Part shown: one piece after another, positions 1-8,590 of the stretch
Numbering within the stretch: the first letter of the stretch is position 1
How the letters are laid out: every line of letters starts with the position of its first letter
NCBI GenBank assembly: GCA_001544595.2
Contig: FCOH02000040.1
Coordinates: 1-39,421 of the forward strand
Source of the DNA: Caballeronia peredens
GTDB lineage: Bacteria > Pseudomonadota > Gammaproteobacteria > Burkholderiales > Burkholderiaceae
Direction: 5' to 3'
Length of the DNA: 39,421 bases
Notes under the pieces: generated by a model
Databases searched by the model: none
What the model was told of the DNA's origin: nothing
Seen by the model: the letters and a program-made list of their open reading frames with translations, nothing else
Translations under genes and position numbers: made by a program

Positions 1-345
1 TATCAACTGACGTGGCAGGCAAAGGCCCAGTTCGAAGACACGCGCGCCACGACAAAGACGGGCGACGCCGCCGATCCCGATGCACTCAACGCGCGCGGAC
101 CGGCCACGCCCGCGCCCGCCGGCATCGCGCATCCGCTGACCTACATGCTGCGCACGGATGTGGGCCGAGGCCCGCTGGAACTGCTGGATCTGCGCGGCTT
201 CACGCTGCCTAGTCGCATCTTCGTGAAGCGCGAGACAGCTGCGCGCAATGTCAAATCCGACGGCCCGCCCCCACTGCCAAAGTCCGCGCTCGAAGCGGCG
301 AAGCAGGCCGAGACGCCCTTGCCCAATGGCCGGAACACGCTATGA
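1..345 (+). CDS. tssM: TssM/IcmF C-terminal end (partial)
   Basis: This is the 3' end of a larger gene: frame 1 is open from the first base to a TGA at 343-345. TssM is the inner-membrane protein of the type VI secretion membrane complex; its periplasmic C-terminus contacts the TssJ lipoprotein. The visible 114 residues carry the family's terminal pattern, LRTDVGRGPLELLDLRGF followed by LPSRIFV, which is typical of the very end of IcmF proteins. A low-complexity Ala/Pro-rich insert lies before it at about residues 20-42, and a Pro/Lys-rich tail follows. The stop overlaps the next start in an ATGA. The assignment rests on this motif and on tssA, tssF, tssG and tssJ downstream. Most of the protein lies outside the window. 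Confidence 0.85.
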   Translation, partial: YQLTWQAKAQFEDTRATTKTGDAADPDALNARGPATPAPAGIAHPLTYMLRTDVGRGPLELLDLRGFTLPSRIFVKRETAARNVKSDGPPPLPKSALEAAKQAETPLPNGRNTL

Positions 346-1217
346 GCCAAATGACCGTCGACGACACCCACGTTCAGATCGGATTGCGGGAAGACGAAGT
401 GGCGCGCGCCCTGGACGGCATCGATCCGCTGCGCCACCTGCCCGCCTCGCTGAACGAAGCGGCGCTCGGATTTCTGGGCTGGCTGGGTGCGGCCGATGAC
501 AGCGTGCCGACATCGTGTGCCCATTGTGGCAGTCCCCACTTCGGAGAGGCGCGGCAGGTGAGCGGGGTCCGGCGGCGTGTCTATTACTGCTGCCGGCGCT
601 GTCATCGCCGCTTTCATAACCTGACGGGCACGGCGCTCAGAGGCCTGCATCACCCGCATCTCTGGCGCGCGTATATGAGCCTGCGCTTTGCGGGCTGGTC
701 GATTCCGCTCATCGCAACGCATCTGAAGATCAGCCATCACGCCGCCAGCCGGTGGAATCGGGAGTTTCTGGTCGAAATGCAGCGGCGCGCGCCGTCGCTG
801 CACGATTGGTGGCGCACGCATCAGCGGCGGGAAGACCTGACGATGCCCACTGCGCTCGACGAGCAAGCCAATGCCTTCCTGCGTTGGGTCGACGAACTGG
901 TGCGCGATCGGAGCCGCCGCGCAGACACGCCTTTCGAAAAGCTCGCTGTCGAGGAAGATTGGCCGACGTTTGCACGCATGTTGATACACGGCAGCAGCGA
1001 CGCGGACATCGAGCGCGAGCTCAGCATGAACCATTTCAGGTGCGCCCGCTGGAGGCGTCGATTCGAGGCGGTCATCGAGATCCGATGGCCGTTGCTCCAT
1101 TCCTGGAGTCGTTGGCAGCGCGGGCGTCGATATCGTGCGGTGCGAGGAAAGCGCCGACTGGAAGAAAGTCTGACGGACGATCCGGCGCTGGTGACGCTGC
1201 CGGCACTCGCAAACTAA
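342..1217 (+). CDS. DUF746 zinc-ribbon/HTH protein within the T6SS operon
   Basis: A 291-residue protein whose ATG overlaps the tssM stop by four bases, so it is probably translationally coupled. Two CxxC pairs (Cys59/Cys62 and Cys84/Cys87) form a likely zinc ribbon, followed by a Trp- and Arg-rich helical segment (about 105-150) that looks like a helix-turn-helix. A second, similar segment appears near 205-245: compare SDADIERELSMNHFRCARWRR with SIPLIATHLKISHHAASRW. I recognise this as the DUF746 type, a domain described in some transposon proteins. No DDE catalytic triad or terminal repeat is evident, so it is not called a transposase. A DNA-binding regulator or a domesticated transposon protein is plausible; its role in secretion is unknown. 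Confidence 0.75.
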   Translation: MSQMTVDDTHVQIGLREDEVARALDGIDPLRHLPASLNEAALGFLGWLGAADDSVPTSCAHCGSPHFGEARQVSGVRRRVYYCCRRCHRRFHNLTGTALRGLHHPHLWRAYMSLRFAGWSIPLIATHLKISHHAASRWNREFLVEMQRRAPSLHDWWRTHQRREDLTMPTALDEQANAFLRWVDELVRDRSRRADTPFEKLAVEEDWPTFARMLIHGSSDADIERELSMNHFRCARWRRRFEAVIEIRWPLLHSWSRWQRGRRYRAVRGKRRLEESLTDDPALVTLPALAN

Positions 1218-1276
1218 TTCGCATCGACACTGTCAACAAGACGGTCCTAGCAGGCAAACGAGTTTAGCCATTCTCC

Positions 1277-2866
1277 ATGTTCACGAATCTCCTCAACGCG
1301 TTGTTCGGCACGCGCAAGCCGTCCGATCTGGCCATCGAAGCACTGCCGCGATGGGACGACTGGCTCAGGCCGATCCGCGCAGACGTCCCCGTCGGCGATG
1401 ATCCCGGCTACGACGACGACTTTCTCGCCATCAAGGACGAAGTCGCCAAGCTGTCCAACATCGACGACGCACTGATCGTCGAGTCCGCCGAGCGGCTCAT
1501 CAAAGGCCGAGCGAAGGATGTGCGCCTCGCGGTGTATTACATCTACGGCCGCCTGCGTCGCGACGGCGCTGAGGGTGTCGCCGCCGGGTTCGAACTGCTT
1601 TCGGCGCTGGTCGACCGTTTCGGCGACACGCTGCTGCCCGCGCGTGCAGGCTCGCGCCGCGCGGCGTTCGAGTGGCTGTGTGGCAGCACGTTCGCCGACA
1701 GGCTCGACGCCGTGCAGGGACTCGATGGCGCGCTCCTCGAACGCACGCTGTCGGCGCTCGCGCTCATCAGCGAGCGCATCGAGACGTGGCCTGAAGACGC
1801 GCGCCCGGTGCTTGCGCCGTTGTTCAGGCGCTTCGAGAGCCGTGTCGAATCTCCGCCGCGCGAAGATACGAACTCAGGCGGATCGTCAGCCTCGGCGACA
1901 TCATCGTCATTGCCGGCATCGTCCGACGTTTCATCGACGCGCGAATTGCTCGAGCGCGCGCGTCAGATGGCGCAATTCCTTCGCGAGCAGCCGCAGGGTT
2001 ATCTGGCTGCATACCGTCTGATGCGCTGCGTGCGCTGGGATACGCTCACTGAAGTGCCGCCGTTCGAAGCGGGCGGCAAGACGCGTCTGGTCGCGCCCCG
2101 CGCGGAAGTGCGCGCGAACCTGAAGCGCCTGTTGCTGCAAAAGCAGTGGCCGGAACTACTCGAACGCGTGGAGGCCGCCTTTGCCGAAGGCGCCAATCAT
2201 TTCTGGCTGGATCTTCAGTACTACGCATTCATGGCGCAAGAACAGGCGGGCGGCGAGTATGCGCAAGTTCGCGAAACCGCCGCGACCGATTGCGCGCTGA
2301 TGCTCGAACGCCTTCCCGGCCTGGAGCACCTGTCATTCAGCGATGGCTCGGCCTTCGCCGACAACGCTACGCTCGAATGGATCGCACGCTATGCGACAGT
2401 GCGCGACATCGAACGCGGCGAGACAGCCGCGCCGGTCGGTGCATCCGCCGCCGGCTCCGACTGGACCGAAATCGAAGCGCAGGCCAGCGACACGGCCGCG
2501 CAACAAGGGCTCGATGCCGCGCTTGCCTGGTTGCAACGCCAGCCCGCGTTCGACGACACGCGCATCGCCGGCGGCGAGCGCGAGCGCTTCATGCGGCAAC
2601 TGGTGATGGCGCGCGTATCCGAACGCGCGGAGCGCTCGGACACCGCGCTGCATCTGCTCGCCACGCTCGACGCCGATGTCGAGCGCTTCCGGCTCGCCCG
2701 CTGGGAGCCGTCGCTGGCGTTCGAGGCCAAGTTCCACCTGCTGCGGATCTTGAGGAACCGCATGAACCGCAAGGACGCGGACAAGGCGGCGTTGTCTGCG
2801 CGCATCGAAGACATTACAGCCGATCTGACCGCAATCGATGCCGCGCGGGCCGTGGCGCTCACTTAA
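1277..2866 (+). CDS. tssA: Type VI secretion protein TssA (ImpA-N/VasJ type)
   Basis: A 529-residue TssA, the cytoplasmic cap that recruits and primes assembly of the contractile tail on the baseplate. The N-terminal 15-150 region is the ImpA_N domain, with the characteristic PVGDDPGYDDDF motif near residues 39-50. A Ser-rich linker follows at about 198-215. The C-terminal half ends with the VasJ-like block containing RLARWEPSLAFEAKFHLL. The start ATG has no strong Shine-Dalgarno sequence and follows the DUF746 gene by 59 bases. The next gene, tssF, follows closely. Length and both domains match the longer TssA class. Confidence 0.92.
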   Translation: MFTNLLNALFGTRKPSDLAIEALPRWDDWLRPIRADVPVGDDPGYDDDFLAIKDEVAKLSNIDDALIVESAERLIKGRAKDVRLAVYYIYGRLRRDGAEGVAAGFELLSALVDRFGDTLLPARAGSRRAAFEWLCGSTFADRLDAVQGLDGALLERTLSALALISERIETWPEDARPVLAPLFRRFESRVESPPREDTNSGGSSASATSSSLPASSDVSSTRELLERARQMAQFLREQPQGYLAAYRLMRCVRWDTLTEVPPFEAGGKTRLVAPRAEVRANLKRLLLQKQWPELLERVEAAFAEGANHFWLDLQYYAFMAQEQAGGEYAQVRETAATDCALMLERLPGLEHLSFSDGSAFADNATLEWIARYATVRDIERGETAAPVGASAAGSDWTEIEAQASDTAAQQGLDAALAWLQRQPAFDDTRIAGGERERFMRQLVMARVSERAERSDTALHLLATLDADVERFRLARWEPSLAFEAKFHLLRILRNRMNRKDADKAALSARIEDITADLTAIDAARAVALT

Positions 2867-2887
2867 AAGAACAAGGAAGAACAACGA

Positions 2888-4714
2888 ATGTCGTCCCCGA
2901 CCAAGGACAATGAAATCCTGCGCTATTACGAAGCGGAAATGCGCTATCTGCGCGAGGCGGGCCGCGAATTCGCGCGGGCGTTCCCCGACCGCGCACGTGA
3001 ACTCGATATGGATCGTCTCGGCGAGCGAGATCCGCACGTCGAGCGTCTGTTCGAGGGCTTCGCGTTTCTGATGGGTCGTCTGCGTCACAAGCTCGATGAC
3101 GAACTGCCCGAACTCACCGAGGGTCTGGTGAGCATGCTCTGGCCGCACTATCTGCGCATGATTCCGTCGCTTTCGATTCTCGAGCTCACGCCCGATGTGG
3201 GCGCGTTGCAAAAGCACGAAGTCGTCGCGGCGGGGCTCGAAGCGACATCCGATCCCATCGGCACAGGCCTGAGCGCCGCGGATGAAGCGCAGATCGAATG
3301 CGTCTATCGCACGACTCAGGCAGTCGACCTGTATCCGATCACGCTTGCGGAGGCGGGCGCATACGCGCGGGAGGATGGTCGCTCGGTGATCCGCTTTCGC
3401 TTTGCGATTCAGCAACAGGCCCAGCGCGATCGGCTCCGCGTACCGCGCTTGCGCTTTTATCTGCACGCGGATCGACCGGTCGCGCACGCGCTGTATGCGG
3501 CGTTGAGCGCGAAACCGGAGGCCGTGCAGGTGCGCGTGCCAGGGTTCCCTGAAGACCGTCCCGGCGCGCCGCAGACGATGGAAACCTTGCGTTTGGCGCC
3601 TGCCGGTTTTGCCACCGACGAGCGTCTTTGGCCGAAAGCGGACAACGCATTCGGCGGCTATCAGTTGCTGCTCGAATACTTTACGTTTCCCGAGAAGTTC
3701 ATGTTCATCGACTTGCTCGGGCTGGACATGACGGCGATCCCGAAGTCCGCTCACGCGTTCGATGTCGAAGTCGTGCTGAACAGGCCCTATCCCGACGACA
3801 TGCGCTTCACCGAGGAGAACGTGCGGCTCTACTGCACACCGGTGATCAACCTGTTTCCCATCGCCGCCGATCCCGTGAAGGTCACGCAGTTCGAAACCGA
3901 ATACCGCGTGCGGGCGCGCGAGCAGTACGGATCGCTCGTGGATATCTATTCCGTCGATGCCGTCGAGGGCTTCGAAGGAGGGAGGCGCTTCGAGTATGTG
4001 CCTTTCGCGGCATTCAAGCATCGCGGCGGCATGTTGCGTCATGAAATGCCCGAGCGCTACTTCCACACGCGCATGCGGCGCGGGCCGTCGGGGCGCTTCG
4101 ACACGTGGCTCGCACTCGGCGGACACGCGTGGGACGAATGGGACAAACGCGCACGCACGTTGCCCAGGGAGACGCTCTCGGTGTCGGTCACGGGCACGAA
4201 CGGCATGCTGCCGCGCAAGGCGCTTCGGGAGGCGGGCATCACGCGCATGCGCGGCGGCTTCACCAATGTGGGTGCTGTGCGCAATCTGACCGCGCCCACG
4301 CTGCCCGTGTATCCGCCGACCGGTGACCGCTTCCAGTGGCGCGTGCTCTCGCATCTCGCGCCGAACTATCTCTCCTTGCTCGACGCCGAAATTCTGCGCG
4401 GCTCGCTGGCACTTTATGACTGGACCGAAGGAGAACTGAATCGCAGACGCATCGAGGCGATCACCGACGTGCGCCATCGGTCGCTGCAAAAGCTCGTCAA
4501 GGGCGGGCTGATGCGCGGCGTCGAGATCACGGTGACGCTCGACAGCACACGCTTTGCCGGCGACGGCGATCTCGACCTGTTCGGCGGCATGCTGAATCGC
4601 TTTCTCGGTCTGTACGCGACGCTGAATCTATACACGAAGCTCGTGGTCGTCTCGCAGCCCTCGGGCAAGCGAATCGAGTGGCCGGAAACGAAGGGCGAAG
4701 GAGCACCGTTTTGA
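2888..4714 (+). CDS. tssF: Type VI secretion baseplate protein TssF
   Basis: A 608-residue TssF, a baseplate wedge subunit that pairs with TssG. The N-terminus is diagnostic: ILRYYEAEMRYLREAGREFA, then DPHVERLFEGFAFLMGRLRHKLDDE-type sequence and SMLWPHYLRMIPSLSILEL (about residues 75-100). Length is usual for the family. The start has an AAGGAA Shine-Dalgarno about 8 bases upstream, within the 21-base gap after tssA. The stop TGA overlaps the proposed TTG start of tssG, so the two wedge subunits look translationally coupled. Confidence 0.95.
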   Translation: MSSPTKDNEILRYYEAEMRYLREAGREFARAFPDRARELDMDRLGERDPHVERLFEGFAFLMGRLRHKLDDELPELTEGLVSMLWPHYLRMIPSLSILELTPDVGALQKHEVVAAGLEATSDPIGTGLSAADEAQIECVYRTTQAVDLYPITLAEAGAYAREDGRSVIRFRFAIQQQAQRDRLRVPRLRFYLHADRPVAHALYAALSAKPEAVQVRVPGFPEDRPGAPQTMETLRLAPAGFATDERLWPKADNAFGGYQLLLEYFTFPEKFMFIDLLGLDMTAIPKSAHAFDVEVVLNRPYPDDMRFTEENVRLYCTPVINLFPIAADPVKVTQFETEYRVRAREQYGSLVDIYSVDAVEGFEGGRRFEYVPFAAFKHRGGMLRHEMPERYFHTRMRRGPSGRFDTWLALGGHAWDEWDKRARTLPRETLSVSVTGTNGMLPRKALREAGITRMRGGFTNVGAVRNLTAPTLPVYPPTGDRFQWRVLSHLAPNYLSLLDAEILRGSLALYDWTEGELNRRRIEAITDVRHRSLQKLVKGGLMRGVEITVTLDSTRFAGDGDLDLFGGMLNRFLGLYATLNLYTKLVVVSQPSGKRIEWPETKGEGAPF

Positions 4715-5763
4715 ACGCGCCGGAAAATATCATCGGCACGGCGGGCCGTGGGCAGGCCGATCGGCCGCTGCTGCAAGCGCTGCTCGATCACGCGACGCAG
4801 ATGAACTTCTATCGCTTCTGCGAACTGATGGAACTGGCCGCGCCCGATGCCGCGCCCATCGGCACGACCGATTCGCCGGCGACTGAGCCCGTGCGGTTCC
4901 GCTCGCGCGCGCGTCTGGGTTTCCCGAGTCGCGAGATCGATCGCGTCGAGATCGACGACGACCATCCGCATGATCCGCCAACGGTGCGCACGACGTTCCT
5001 CGGGCTGTACGGCGTCGATGCGCGCATGCCCTCGTACTTCGTCGATGAAGTCACGCAGAACCGCGATGGTGTCGAGCCGTTGTCCGCGTTTCTCGATCTG
5101 TTTCATCACCGCATCCTGACGCAGCACTATCGCGTGTGGCGCAAGTATCGGTATCCGGTCGGCTTCCGGCAGGGCGGCAGCGACGTCGTGTCGCGCTCTT
5201 TGCTGAGCTTTGCCGGACTCGGATTGAGCGCGTGGCCGAACGCCGCGTCATCCACCATGGACCCGCGCAAGTTGATGTCGATGCTGGGCATCGTCGCGCA
5301 AAAGACACGTACCGCCGAGGGGCTCGCGGGCGTGCTGCAACACGCGGTGCCGGATGCATCGATCACGGTCGAAGAGTTTTATCCCGTGTGGCGCGAACTC
5401 ACTGACATCGAACCGGCCGCGCTGGGCGAGCAATGTCTGCTGGGGCGCGGCTTCTACGACCGCTCGAACGCGGTGCGGGTGATCATCACGCCGGACACGC
5501 GCGAAATGGTGCTTGAACTGACACCGGGAAATCGCGCGTATCGGGATGTCATGACCTTGTTGCGCTTCTATCTCGGCTATGAAGGCGAAGCGCATATCGA
5601 GATGCACGTACGGCCCGAGCTGATGCCTGAGCCGGTACTGAAACCTGGACAGACCAGCCTCGGTTTGACGACGCAACTTGCCGCACGACCGCCCAGTGCC
5701 ACCGGGAAGCCTTCGCAGAATACGCGCGTGCATCTGGGCCGCTGGAACGGCGCGGCCAACTAG
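4711..5763 (+). CDS. tssG: Type VI secretion baseplate protein TssG, TTG start
   Basis: A 350-residue TssG, the partner of TssF in the baseplate wedge. Recognisable blocks are the N-terminal DHATQMNFYRFCELMELA region (about 25-45), FRSRARLGFPSREI (about 68-82), RTTFLGLYGVDARMPSYF (about 97-115) and the C-terminal LLRFYLGYEGEAHIE region. I place the start at TTG 4711 because it sits 7 bases after a strong GAAGGAG (4697-4703) and its bases overlap the tssF TGA. An in-frame GTG at 4678 would add 11 residues but lacks such a site. The gene is followed after 23 bases by tssJ. Confidence 0.92.
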   Translation: MNAPENIIGTAGRGQADRPLLQALLDHATQMNFYRFCELMELAAPDAAPIGTTDSPATEPVRFRSRARLGFPSREIDRVEIDDDHPHDPPTVRTTFLGLYGVDARMPSYFVDEVTQNRDGVEPLSAFLDLFHHRILTQHYRVWRKYRYPVGFRQGGSDVVSRSLLSFAGLGLSAWPNAASSTMDPRKLMSMLGIVAQKTRTAEGLAGVLQHAVPDASITVEEFYPVWRELTDIEPAALGEQCLLGRGFYDRSNAVRVIITPDTREMVLELTPGNRAYRDVMTLLRFYLGYEGEAHIEMHVRPELMPEPVLKPGQTSLGLTTQLAARPPSATGKPSQNTRVHLGRWNGAAN

Positions 5764-5786
5764 ACAAAATCAAGCAAGAAAAGACC

Positions 5787-6578
5787 ATGGGACAAACGAA
5801 AGAAATCACTTCGCGAGACAACGGGACATTCGAGCGCGCGCTCAAGCGTCCAATGAAGAGCGTGATCGCGGGATGCTTCGCGGCGAGCCTGCTTTCTATG
5901 ACTGGGTGCGGTGCGTGGCAGGCCACGAAAGACAGCACGGTCAATGCCGCGCAATGGGTCTTCACGACGCAAGTCAAGACGATGAACATCGACCTCGACG
6001 GCCGCGCCGCGCTGAATGAAACCGGCGGCGGTCAGTCGCTTTCGACGGTGGTGAGGTTCTACCAGCTCAAGGATTCGAAGAACTTCGCGCAACTGGAATA
6101 CGTCCAGTTGCAGAACAGCGATCTCGAGTTGCTGAAGACCGACCTCGTCGCCACGAAAGACGTCGTGTTGCGGCCGGGCGCTGCCGCGAGCATCAGCGAG
6201 CCGATGGACAAGGACGCCGAGTATGTGGGCGTCGTGGCGTTCTTCCGGTCGCCCAGCAGCGCCGGTGTCTGGAAACTCCTGATTCCGAAGAAGCAATGGA
6301 AGGACACGGACCCGGTGAAGATCCAGGTGCAAGGCAACATGCTCGCGATGGAGGGCGCGAAGCCGAAGCCAGTCATGCGCGACGCGCCGCAACAGTCGGT
6401 GCCGTCATCGACATCGTCCGCGGCGTCCACATCCTCGGCCGCATCGGGTGTTTCGGGCGCATCGGCGGCAAGCAAGGCGGCGGCGCAAAACCTCACGTCG
6501 GCCGCGGACGCACTGAAGAGCGCCAAAGCGAGCGCGAGCGCGATGTCGCGAAACGCCGCGGGACTGCTCTCCAACTAA
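5787..6578 (+). CDS. tssJ: Type VI secretion lipoprotein TssJ with long C-terminal tail
   Basis: A 263-residue lipoprotein, the outer-membrane anchor of the TssJLM complex. The signal peptide has a long n-region, then a hydrophobic stretch and the lipobox MTGC (Cys at about residue 41). An internal ATG at 5853 would give a normal 22-residue signal peptide and may be the true start. The TssJ beta-sandwich spans about residues 60-195; features are VVRFYQLKDSKNFAQL, the FVATKDVVLRPG-like block and EYVGVVAFFRSP. It then carries an Ala/Ser-rich tail of about 65 residues that ordinary TssJ proteins (about 160-180 residues) lack. Its partner TssM ends at the left window edge. Confidence 0.9.
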   Translation: MGQTKEITSRDNGTFERALKRPMKSVIAGCFAASLLSMTGCGAWQATKDSTVNAAQWVFTTQVKTMNIDLDGRAALNETGGGQSLSTVVRFYQLKDSKNFAQLEYVQLQNSDLELLKTDLVATKDVVLRPGAAASISEPMDKDAEYVGVVAFFRSPSSAGVWKLLIPKKQWKDTDPVKIQVQGNMLAMEGAKPKPVMRDAPQQSVPSSTSSAASTSSAASGVSGASAASKAAAQNLTSAADALKSAKASASAMSRNAAGLLSN

Positions 6579-6638
6579 CTCATTCCATCGTGCGACGACT
6601 GCCACGAATCAAGCTTTCCTCAACCACACCGCAACAAC

Positions 6639-7154
6639 ATGAAGAACGTTTTCTCCCTCACAGCCTGTGTGCTCTCCGTATCGCTGCTGGCCGCTTGCGC
6701 AACCGGCCCCAATCGCGATGAAGAAATCGCGCTCAACCAGCAAGTCGGCATCGAAGTGACGCAGACCAAAGAGGGCGTGCAAGTGCGCCTGCCGGATCGC
6801 GTGCTGTTCGACTTCGATAAATCGGATCTGCGCGCCGATTCCGGTCCCGCCGTCCAGCGCGCGGTCGTGTTGCTCCGGCGCAGCAAGAAATCGGTGATCG
6901 TCGAAGGACACACCGACAACACGGGCACGCACGAATACAACCAGGCGCTGTCCGAAGAACGCGCAACGAGCGTCGCCGGCGCGCTGGAAAAGCGGGGAAT
7001 CGCCGAGTCACGCATCACGACGAAGGGCTTCGCCTATGATCGTCCGGCGGCGAGCAACAACACGCCCGAAGGTCAGGCGAAGAACCGCCGCACGGAAATC
7101 ATCGTGGTCGGCGAATCGCTCGATGCGATCATGGGCAAGCCCGGAAAACGCTGA
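6639..7154 (+). CDS. OmpA-family lipoprotein of the T6SS cluster
   Basis: A 171-residue lipoprotein with a signal peptide ending in LLAAC (Cys20) and an OmpA-like peptidoglycan-binding domain at about residues 58-160. The domain signature is clear: VLFDFDKSDLRADS, VEGHTDNTGTHEYNQALSEERA and KNRRTEIIV, including the Asp and Arg positions that bind diaminopimelate. It closes the T6SS gene run 60 bases after tssJ. In such clusters OmpA-like proteins (TagL-type or Pal/YfiB-like) are thought to fix the membrane complex to the cell wall; that role here is inferred from position. It could also be a general Pal-like protein. Confidence 0.88.
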   Translation: MKNVFSLTACVLSVSLLAACATGPNRDEEIALNQQVGIEVTQTKEGVQVRLPDRVLFDFDKSDLRADSGPAVQRAVVLLRRSKKSVIVEGHTDNTGTHEYNQALSEERATSVAGALEKRGIAESRITTKGFAYDRPAASNNTPEGQAKNRRTEIIVVGESLDAIMGKPGKR

Positions 7155-7176
7155 CGAGCGCAACGCGTGATCCGAC

Positions 7177-7208
7177 CGGGGCGCCCGGCAGTTCGATCGG
7201 GCGCCTCG
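7177..7208. terminator. Hairpin between convergent genes
   Basis: An inverted repeat with arms 7177-7187 and 7198-7208: an exact GGCGCCCG/CGGGCGCC core extended outward by three more pairs, one of them G-U, around a 10-base loop. It lies in the 59-base gap between the converging OmpA-like gene and the permease gene, so it could end both transcripts. There is no T-run on either side, so termination may be inefficient or need Rho. Confidence 0.55.
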
Positions 7209-7213
7209 ACAGG

Positions 7214-8590
7214 TCAATCGCGCGTCGCCGCATCGGCATCGCCTTGCCGGAGACTCAACGGCATCTCCGCGGCAATCTCCCTTTCGACTTCGCCCGACGA
7301 TCTGCCGCGGTTGAACAACGCGTTGAGCAGAATGGCGAACACGGCCGCCAGCGTAATCCCGCTGTGCGTGAGCGGCCCCGCCCAGGCGGGCATGTGCGCG
7401 AAAAACGTCGGCGCCACCAGCGGAATGACGCCGACACCCACGCTGATCGCAATGATCAGCAGGTTGTTCTTGCTGTCGAAATCGACCTTGCTGAGAATCT
7501 TCACGCCGGTCGCGGCGACCATCCCGAACATGGCGATGCCCGCGCCGCCCAGCACGACCACCGGTATCGACGCGATCAGGTTCGAAAGCTTCGGCAGCAG
7601 CCCGAGCAGAATCAGGATCACGCCGGACACCGCGACGACCCAGCGGCTCTTCACGCCCGTGATCCCCACGAGCCCGATGTTCTGCGAGAACGACGAATGC
7701 GGAAACGTATTGAAGATGCCGCCGATCACGGTGCCCAGTCCGTCGGTGCGCAAGCCGCGCGTGGCGTCGACACGCGTGACGGGCCGCTGCGCCAGATCGC
7801 CGAGCGCGAGAAACATGCCGAGCGATTCCACCATGATCACCACCATCACGAGACAGAGCGATGCAATCGCGGCGATGTCGAAGGTCGGCGCGCCGAACGC
7901 GAACGGCCGCACCGGCGCGAACCACGCGGCCTGCCCGATGCCCGAGAAATCGACGAACCCGAGCGGCAGCGCGATCGCAAACCCGATCGCCATGCCGAGC
8001 AACACCGAAATATTCGCGATGAATCCCTTCAGATACTTGTTGATGAGCAGAATCGCGAGCAGCACGACGGCTGCGATCATCAGGTTCTTCGGCTCGCCGA
8101 AATTCGCGGCGCCCCGTCCGCCGCCAGCCCAGTTGATCGCAACCGGAAAGAGCGTCATGCCGATCGTCAGAATGATCGTGCCCGTGACGATCGGCGGAAA
8201 GAAACGCATCAGCCGGCCGAAGAACGGCGCGATCAGAATGGCGAACACGCCCGCCGCGATCGTCGCGCCGAAGATCGCGGTGATGCCCGCGCCGGATGCG
8301 GCCATCGCGACCATCGGTCCGACCGGCGCGAAGCTCACCCCCATGATGACCGGCAGGCGGATGCCGAACTTCCACACGCCGATGCACTGCACCAACGTGA
8401 CGAGCCCGCACGCGAACAGGTCGGAGCTGATCAGAAACGCGACCTGATCCTTCGGCAATCTGAGCGCCGCGCCGACGATGAGCGGCACCGCGATCGCGCC
8501 CGCGTACATGACGAGCACATGCTGTATGCCGACCGCAAGCATCTGGCCGGCGGGCAGCACTTCATCGACGGGATGGATCGTTTGGGCCAT
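7214..8590 (-). CDS. NCS2/NAT nucleobase permease (xanthine/uracil type)
   Basis: A 458-residue inner-membrane symporter of the nucleobase-ascorbate transporter family, with about 12-14 hydrophobic segments. Family motifs are visible: the first-helix GIQHVLVMYAGAIAVPLIVG with its QH pair, and the NAT signature region SQNIGLVGITGVKSR, where the Gln-Asn-x-Gly pattern precedes Thr. A mid-protein VMVVIMVESLGMF holds the conserved acidic residue. The QHVLVMYAG form and NAT signature resemble xanthine/urate permeases more than UraA, but substrate cannot be settled by eye. The start has CGGAG six bases upstream. It stands alone, divergent from the response regulator gene, and no purine-catabolic genes are beside it. 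Confidence 0.9.
   Translation of the reverse strand: MAQTIHPVDEVLPAGQMLAVGIQHVLVMYAGAIAVPLIVGAALRLPKDQVAFLISSDLFACGLVTLVQCIGVWKFGIRLPVIMGVSFAPVGPMVAMAASGAGITAIFGATIAAGVFAILIAPFFGRLMRFFPPIVTGTIILTIGMTLFPVAINWAGGGRGAANFGEPKNLMIAAVVLLAILLINKYLKGFIANISVLLGMAIGFAIALPLGFVDFSGIGQAAWFAPVRPFAFGAPTFDIAAIASLCLVMVVIMVESLGMFLALGDLAQRPVTRVDATRGLRTDGLGTVIGGIFNTFPHSSFSQNIGLVGITGVKSRWVVAVSGVILILLGLLPKLSNLIASIPVVVLGGAGIAMFGMVAATGVKILSKVDFDSKNNLLIIAISVGVGVIPLVAPTFFAHMPAWAGPLTHSGITLAAVFAILLNALFNRGRSSGEVEREIAAEMPLSLRQGDADAATRD

Noticed and set aside
342..1217. Calling the DUF746 gene an insertion sequence
   Set aside because: No catalytic DDE triad, terminal inverted repeats or target duplications were seen, and the gene overlaps the tssM stop in operon fashion.
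2333..4489. Very long open frames opposite real genes (718 residues here; also 16273-19491 and 22690-25215 on the minus strand)
   Set aside because: They are antisense shadows caused by GC-rich codon use. Their translations are Arg/His/Ala-rich without domains, and the opposite strand holds clear tssA/tssF, catabolic and transporter genes.
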